8,688 nt of DNA from an uncultured Candidatus Saccharibacteria bacterium (GTDB lineage: Bacteria; Patescibacteria; Saccharimonadia; Saccharimonadales; UBA6022), in NCBI GenBank assembly GCA_946886725.1, contig CAMPJF010000040.1, positions 1 to 8,688 on the forward strand, given 5' to 3'. The position numbers and the translations under genes were made by a program. A model generated the notes under the pieces. That model ran no database searches. It saw nothing but the letters and a program-made list of their open reading frames with translations, and had not been told where the DNA came from. This document shows positions 4,964-8,688 of the stretch, in pieces; position 1 is the stretch's first letter; the number at the start of each line of letters is the position of its first letter.

Positions 4964-5416
4964 ATGCAGCAAAAGATCACACCCAATTTATGGTTCAATG
5001 GTAACGCACAGGATGCCGTGGATTTTTACGTTTCGGTATTCCCGGATGGTAAAATCAATGCGACATCATACTATCCCGAAGAGGGTCTGGCTGACTTTCA
5101 GAAGGACCTTGCCGGTAAGCCTTTGACGATAGAGTTTGAGATAAACGGCCTTCGATTTACAGCGATTAACGCTGGTCCAGAATTTACATTTAACGAGTCG
5201 GTGTCATTTTCGATTGCCTGCGAAGATCAGGCGGAGATCGATTATTATTGGGACAAGCTCTCTAGCGTTCCTGAATCCGAGCAGTGTGGCTGGTGTAAGG
5301 ATAGGTTTGGGCTGAGTTGGCAAGTCGTGCCGAAGGATATTGAGAGCTTGATGCAAAAACCACAAGCATTCGCGCATATGATGCGTATGAAAAAGATTGT
5401 CATTGCCGACTTCTAG
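4964..5416 (+). CDS. PhnB-like VOC family protein
   Basis: This 150-aa protein belongs to the PhnB / '3-demethylubiquinone-9 3-methyltransferase-like' group of the VOC (glyoxalase/bleomycin resistance) superfamily. Motifs are KITPNLWFNGNAQDAVDFYV (4-23), the ExNG strand (59-62), NAGPEFTFNESVSF (69-82), ExDYYWDKL (91-99), and the family-typical QCGWCKDRFGLSWQVVP (107-123). The methyltransferase name used in databases is misleading, because there is no SAM-binding fold. The true substrate is unknown. The start is fixed by the strong GAGGAGGGG (4953-4961), 2 nt before ATG 4964, with effective spacing counted from GAGG. A TATTAT at 4925-4930 may be its -10 box, without a clear -35. Length matches the family. 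It is convergent with the small minus-strand gene that follows, 13 nt away. Confidence 0.88.
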   Translation: MQQKITPNLWFNGNAQDAVDFYVSVFPDGKINATSYYPEEGLADFQKDLAGKPLTIEFEINGLRFTAINAGPEFTFNESVSFSIACEDQAEIDYYWDKLSSVPESEQCGWCKDRFGLSWQVVPKDIESLMQKPQAFAHMMRMKKIVIADF

Positions 5417-5429
5417 ATGCAGAATAAGA

Positions 5430-5675
5430 TTATTCGATAACGGGTAGTTCGGGTGTGCTCGTTTGCAGCGTGGCGGCAAGTCGATCTAGCTGTTGGAATT
5501 TGCAGTATTTAATTGCCATGCCGTTATAGTCATAAATTCGATAGTAGTGGGTATACTGTTTCGTCTCGCCACTAAACGTCTTTGCTGTCGTCGGTTCGTT
5601 GATGCGTTTGATATACCAGCCAGAGGGTTGTTGCTGTAGGATTGCTTTGATTTTTGCATAGTGATTAAATGCCAT
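5430..5675 (-). CDS. Hypothetical small protein divergent from zwf (81 aa)
   Basis: I do not recognise a family. From ATG 5675 the product begins MAFNHYAKIKAIL (probable helix). It continues with an aromatic-rich, beta-prone middle (GWYIKRIN, then QYTHYYRIYDYNGMAIKYC) and a short helix QLDRLAATL. It has one cysteine, no membrane segment and no signal peptide. Starting at 5759 would add a hydrophobic stretch, but those codons lie across the promoter region and would overlap zwf. ATG 5675 is preferred because TGC-TACTGT (extended -10) ends 6 nt before it, predicting a leaderless mRNA. The composition and sensible amino-acid pattern make it look like a real gene. It shares its upstream region, including a palindrome, with zwf. 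Confidence 0.65.
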   Translation of the reverse strand: MAFNHYAKIKAILQQQPSGWYIKRINEPTTAKTFSGETKQYTHYYRIYDYNGMAIKYCKFQQLDRLAATLQTSTPELPVIE

Positions 5676-5681
5676 ACTACT

Positions 5682-5690
5682 ACAGTAGCA
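5682..5690 (-). promoter_or_regulatory. Extended -10 of the 81-aa gene (leaderless)
   Basis: On the minus strand TGCTACTGT fits TGnTAnnnT and ends 6 nt before ATG 5675, so the predicted transcript starts at the start codon. No convincing -35 is seen. Confidence 0.4.
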
Positions 5691-5709
5691 GACAACGGTA
5701 AAGCAGAAT

Positions 5710-5726
5710 ACTATACAAAGTATAGT
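5710..5726. promoter_or_regulatory. Operator-like palindrome between the 81-aa gene and zwf
   Basis: ACTATAC-AAA-GTATAGT is a perfect 7-bp dyad. A second, shorter dyad, GTATA-CTA-TATAC (5745-5757), overlaps the zwf -10 box and repeats the same GTATA half-site. The arrangement suits binding by a dimeric repressor controlling one or both divergent genes. The regulator cannot be named from the sequence, and the AT-rich composition makes chance palindromes more likely. Confidence 0.4.
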
Positions 5727-5743
5727 TATGGATACAGTAAAGG

Positions 5744-5751
5744 TGTATACT
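5744..5751 (+). promoter_or_regulatory. -10 element of zwf (leaderless)
   Basis: TG-TATACT ends 8 nt before ATG 5760, so transcription should begin at or within 1-2 nt of the start codon. The region upstream has no clear TTGACA-like box at the right distance, and there is no Shine-Dalgarno. Confidence 0.5.
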
Positions 5752-5759
5752 ATATACAT

Positions 5760-7043
5760 ATGAAGACGAAACTACTGATTTTTGGTATCACGGGTGATTT
5801 ATCGACGCGCAAATTACTTCCCGCATTAAAAGAAATTATTGCAACGGGGGATTTTGAAGATTTATCCATTATCGGTGTGTCGCGCCGAGAGATTGATGTT
5901 CAAGAGTTGCTGCAATCATCGCTTGGTGAAGCGAGTCTTGCTGAAAAGGTTACTATTTTTTCTATGGATTTGGCGAATGCCGATGACTACGCGCGGCTGA
6001 AGGATTTTATTGCGCTAGATGACAGCGAACAGCTTCTCGCCTATCTTTCAGTACCCCCACAAGCCGCTACGGCAATTGTTGATTTTATGGGTGAAGCGGG
6101 AATTAATTCACCGAACGTAAAAATTTTGTTCGAGAAACCTTTTGGTGTCGATTTGCAGTCAGCCGAGAGTGTCATTGCCCGTACCGCGCGTTACTACGAG
6201 GAAGAACAGCTATATCGCATTGATCACTTTCTTGCTAAAGAAATGGCGCAAAATATCGCCGCATTCCGCGGAGGAAATGCGCTATTTGGGCATATCTGGA
6301 ATAATGAATCTATCGAAAAAATTGAAGTGGTTGCTAGTGAGAAGATTGGCATCGAAGGCCGCGCCCAGTTTTATGAACAGACCGGGGCCTTGCGCGATAT
6401 TGTCCAGGGACATCTGATGCAGCTATTGGCACTGACCCTGATGGATATACCAACGAACTTCGACTGGGATATACTGCCGCAAATGCGTCTACAAGCATTA
6501 CGGGCGATTCAGCCAGCCGACCCGACGTTGGCACTGCGTGCGCAGTACGATGGCTATCAGGATGAAGCAGGCAATCCTGGCAGTCAGACCGAGACGTTCG
6601 TTTCGATGCAGTTAATGTCGACAGCTCCACAGTGGCAGGGTGTACCGATCTATCTTAAAACAGGAAAAGCGCTCAACGAAAAAACTACCGAAGTTCGTAT
6701 TCATTTTCGTAAATTTCACGAGGCCCAGAGCAACTGCTTAATTTTGCGCATCCAACCAAATGAGGGCATAGAAATCGACTTGTTTACTAAAACACCGGGC
6801 TATGATCGTCGGTTTGAGTTACAGAAACTGCAGTTTACTTATCCGGAAAATACGCGCCTGCCAGATGCATACGAACAGGTGATTGTGGATGCAATTCGCT
6901 CGCATAAAAGCTTGTTTACTGGGAGTGACGAAGTCTTGCGCAGTTGGCAGATATTACAGCCTGTTCAGACTGCTTGGATGATGGATAATGCACCGCTTCG
7001 ATCGTACGCCCAAGGATCGACGATAGACGACGTAATAGCGTAG
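5760..7043 (+). CDS. zwf: Glucose-6-phosphate 1-dehydrogenase
   Basis: This cytoplasmic enzyme oxidises glucose 6-phosphate to 6-phosphogluconolactone with NADP+, opening the oxidative pentose phosphate pathway and making NADPH. Residues 9-23 carry the dinucleotide fingerprint GITGDLSTRKLLPAL. EKPFG is at 125-129. RIDHFLAKE (153-161) matches the family signature RIDHYLGKE and contains the substrate-binding His156. GALRDIVQGHLMQLL (209-223) carries the catalytic His218, PIYLKTGK (296-303) the conserved lysine, and DAYEQVIVDAIRSHKSLFTGSDEV the C-terminal family block. The start is at 5760, where the NADP-binding strand follows immediately. An in-frame ATG at 5661 would place the promoter inside the coding region. 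At 427 aa it is shorter than the usual 480-510, with a trimmed N-domain and a C-terminus stopping just after the DNAPLRSYAQGS segment, but all catalytic positions remain. Confidence 0.95.
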   Translation: MKTKLLIFGITGDLSTRKLLPALKEIIATGDFEDLSIIGVSRREIDVQELLQSSLGEASLAEKVTIFSMDLANADDYARLKDFIALDDSEQLLAYLSVPPQAATAIVDFMGEAGINSPNVKILFEKPFGVDLQSAESVIARTARYYEEEQLYRIDHFLAKEMAQNIAAFRGGNALFGHIWNNESIEKIEVVASEKIGIEGRAQFYEQTGALRDIVQGHLMQLLALTLMDIPTNFDWDILPQMRLQALRAIQPADPTLALRAQYDGYQDEAGNPGSQTETFVSMQLMSTAPQWQGVPIYLKTGKALNEKTTEVRIHFRKFHEAQSNCLILRIQPNEGIEIDLFTKTPGYDRRFELQKLQFTYPENTRLPDAYEQVIVDAIRSHKSLFTGSDEVLRSWQILQPVQTAWMMDNAPLRSYAQGSTIDDVIA

Positions 7044-7079
7044 AAAAGACAACACGATACGCTACATGTGGTGTTTTTT
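7044..7079 (+). terminator. Intrinsic terminator of zwf
   Basis: AAAAGACAACAC (7044-7055) pairs with GTGGTGTTTTTT (7068-7079) as a 12-bp stem with one G-T wobble and one A-G mismatch around a 12-nt loop. The right arm ends in T6. It starts directly after the zwf stop codon. Confidence 0.6.
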
Positions 7080-7089
7080 ATTACGGGCG

Positions 7090-7098
7090 TGCTACAAT
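7090..7098 (+). promoter_or_regulatory. Extended -10 promoter of pyrG
   Basis: TGCTACAAT matches TGnTATAAT at 8 of 9 positions including the spacer base. The predicted start lies around 7102-7106, in the sequence AACCCC. The leader to the pyrG ATG would be about 20-24 nt and includes GGAGGTGA (7109-7116) as ribosome-binding site. Confidence 0.55.
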
Positions 7099-7106
7099 AT
7101 AACCCC

Positions 7107-7124
7107 ATGGAGGTGACAAGCTAA
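7107..7124 (+). other. Possible 5-codon leader ORF before pyrG
   Basis: ATG GAG GTG ACA AGC TAA encodes MEVTS and ends 1 nt before the pyrG ATG. Its ATG would lie 1-5 nt from the predicted transcription start, the same geometry as the leaderless genes in this window, and it contains the pyrG Shine-Dalgarno. It may be translated and coupled to pyrG, or it may simply be an accident of the GGAGGTGA sequence. Confidence 0.3.
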
Positions 7125-7125
7125 T

Positions 7126-8688
7126 ATGGGTAAAACACAAAAATATATCTTTGTAACCGGGGGTGTACTATCGGGGGTAGGTAAGGGAATTACAGCGGCG
7201 AGTATCGGAGCTGTCTTACAGGCGAAAGGTGCAAAAGTCTCAATTCAAAAATGCGATCCGTATCTGAACGTTGATGCGGGTCTTTTAAATCCCGCAGAAC
7301 ATGGCGAATGTTTTGTCACTAAAGACGGTGCAGAAACCGATTTGGACTTAGGTCACTACGAACGGTTTTTGGACATTGAACTGACGCAAAAGTCTGCGAC
7401 GCTGTCCGGCCGTTTATTATCAGAACTTATTATGGACGAGCGTGCTGGAAAATTTGGCGGCAAGACGGTGCAACTGGTGCCGCACTTGACGCAGTCTATT
7501 CAAAAAGCGATCGAAGAAGCTGGCAAGGATAGTGACATTCATATCGTCGAAATTGGGGGGACGGTGGGCGACTATGAAGGACTAAGCTTTATTGAAGCAA
7601 TCCGCGAACTAGGACAAAAGGTTGGTCGCGCGAACTGCTTATTTATTCACGTTGTGTACGTACCATTTATCGGTACTAGTAAAGAATTTAAATCAAAGCC
7701 AGCACAGAACGCGTTAAACGATCTAAGGGGATTTGGTATCGTCCCAGATAGCGTGATCGTGCGTACAGATTTGCCGGCACCCGCCAGTATTGCCAGTAAG
7801 ATTAGCTTGTTCGGCGGGGTGCCGTTAGATGCTGTATTGATGCAACCGAACGTTGATACGGTTTTTCGCATACCACAGGCAATTGCTAAGAGCGGTCTGC
7901 ATACTTTATTGACTCAGTTCTCGGGATTGACTGCCGAGCCGGATCTGTCGAAGTGGAAAAAGGTGATTGCTGCTCAAAGTAAACTACCGGATCGGGTGAT
8001 TCGTGTTGGTCTCGTGGCAAAATATATGGATAATGAGGACACCTACATCTCTGTTTTAGAGGCAGTCAAGGCTGCGGCATGGCAGCAAAAAGTAGGTGTG
8101 GATATCGTGTGGATTAATGCAGAAACTGCGACAAAAAAGGATTTTCAAAGTGTAGATGCTATTTTAGTACCAGGTGGCTTTGGGTTGCGTGGCATTGAAG
8201 GCAAGATCGCGGCGGCTCGTTATGCGCTTGATAACAATGTGCCATATCTAGGGATTTGCTTAGGTCTGCAAGTGGCGGTGATTGCGAGTGCGCGAAAAGC
8301 GGGTCTTGCTGACGCAAATAGTACCGAGTTTGACCCGAAAACGACGCATGACGTCGTCTATATTATGGAAGGACAGCAGGGTAAGGAATCGACCGGCGGC
8401 ACGCTGCGTTTGGGTGATTATCCCGCGACATTAGCACCTCATTCTATTCTTGCAAAAACCTATAAATCAACCGACATTACCGAACGTCATCGTCATCGTT
8501 ACGAGGTGAATCAAGCATTTACCGAAGCAATTTCCAAAGGCGGACTAGCGATTACGGGCACCTCACCAGATGGTCGGCTAGTGGAGTTTGTCGAGGCGCC
8601 ATCGAACAATTATTTTGTTGCCACACAGGCACATCCAGAATTTAAAAGTCGTCCGTTTCGTGCACACCCGCTGTTCATAGGATTGATC
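7126..8688 (+). CDS. pyrG: CTP synthase (3' end outside window)
   Basis: CTP synthase aminates UTP to CTP using ATP and glutamine, the last step of pyrimidine nucleotide synthesis. Its 521 visible residues cover nearly all of a protein usually 535-550 aa long. The N-terminal synthetase domain shows KYIFVTGGVLSGVGKG (6-21, P-loop), QKCDPYLNVDAG, HGECFVTKDGAETDLDLGHY, and VEIGGTVGDYEG. The C-terminal glutamine amidotransferase domain shows GICLGLQ with nucleophile Cys378, then the GGTLRLGDY and ERHRHRYEVN blocks, and AHPEF with His503 and Glu505 completing the triad. Several usually invariant positions are changed: VLSGVGKG for VxSxLGKG, NVDAG for NVDPG, GDYEGL for GDIEsL, and QAHPEF for Q(F/Y)HPEF. 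This marks a divergent but apparently active enzyme. GGAGGTGA 9 nt upstream supports ATG 7126. Confidence 0.96.
   Translation, partial: MGKTQKYIFVTGGVLSGVGKGITAASIGAVLQAKGAKVSIQKCDPYLNVDAGLLNPAEHGECFVTKDGAETDLDLGHYERFLDIELTQKSATLSGRLLSELIMDERAGKFGGKTVQLVPHLTQSIQKAIEEAGKDSDIHIVEIGGTVGDYEGLSFIEAIRELGQKVGRANCLFIHVVYVPFIGTSKEFKSKPAQNALNDLRGFGIVPDSVIVRTDLPAPASIASKISLFGGVPLDAVLMQPNVDTVFRIPQAIAKSGLHTLLTQFSGLTAEPDLSKWKKVIAAQSKLPDRVIRVGLVAKYMDNEDTYISVLEAVKAAAWQQKVGVDIVWINAETATKKDFQSVDAILVPGGFGLRGIEGKIAAARYALDNNVPYLGICLGLQVAVIASARKAGLADANSTEFDPKTTHDVVYIMEGQQGKESTGGTLRLGDYPATLAPHSILAKTYKSTDITERHRHRYEVNQAFTEAISKGGLAITGTSPDGRLVEFVEAPSNNYFVATQAHPEFKSRPFRAHPLFIGLI

Noticed and set aside
5661..5759. N-terminal extension of zwf from ATG 5661
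   Set aside because: The extension crosses the divergent promoter region and palindrome, and the NADP-binding strand starts immediately after ATG 5760, as expected for the family.
1..8688. Alternative genetic code (UGA or UAG reassigned)
   Set aside because: No recognised gene requires UGA to be read as sense, and UAG ends at least five genes at their expected family C-termini, so only the single nrdA UAG is in question.
1..8688. CRISPR array, insertion sequence or prophage
   Set aside because: No spaced direct repeats, transposase, integrase or phage structural gene can be found in any frame.

Overview
The window looks like chromosome of a Candidatus Saccharibacteria (TM7/Patescibacteria) member or a close CPR relative. 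The clearest signs are two short prepilins starting MWAK with an almost identical type IV pilin N-terminus of the kind I associate with that group, a chlamydia-type (class Ic) ribonucleotide reductase beta subunit, very compact gene spacing, and several promoters whose -10 box sits only 6-11 nt from the start codon (leaderless mRNAs). UGA is not needed as a sense codon in any gene here, and UAG and UAA are both used as stops. The lineage is an inference from sequence character, not a database result.

Layout. (1) 1-2116, plus strand: a ribonucleotide reductase operon. It holds the C-terminal part of NrdA (cut by the window edge), a 58-codon ORF carrying the C-terminal CEGCQ redox tail that the NrdA body lacks, an unrecognised 78-aa ORF, and nrdB with a strong Shine-Dalgarno. 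A hairpin terminator follows. (2) 2188-2694: a YecM-like VOC-fold protein. (3) 2695-3184: a structured inverted repeat, then a small Trp-rich membrane protein on the minus strand with its own promoter. (4) 3185-4890: two plus-strand type IV pilins flanking a convergent/divergent minus-strand OmdA-like (YdeI/OmpD-associated) gene. The second pilin carries an extra beta-rich, CBM-like C-terminal domain. (5) 4964-5416: a PhnB-like VOC protein. (6) 5430-7043: a small minus-strand hypothetical gene diverging from zwf (glucose-6-phosphate dehydrogenase), with a palindrome between them. (7) 7126-end: pyrG (CTP synthase), cut by the window edge shortly before its C-terminus.

Functionally, the window groups nucleotide supply (NDP reduction, CTP synthesis, and NADPH/pentose phosphate entry through Zwf) with surface appendage genes that would suit an epibiotic cell needing to contact a host. 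The most unusual item is the ribonucleotide reductase alpha subunit, whose redox-active C-terminal cysteine tail is encoded as a separate small gene, in the same frame and separated from the body by one UAG codon and a ribosome-binding site.
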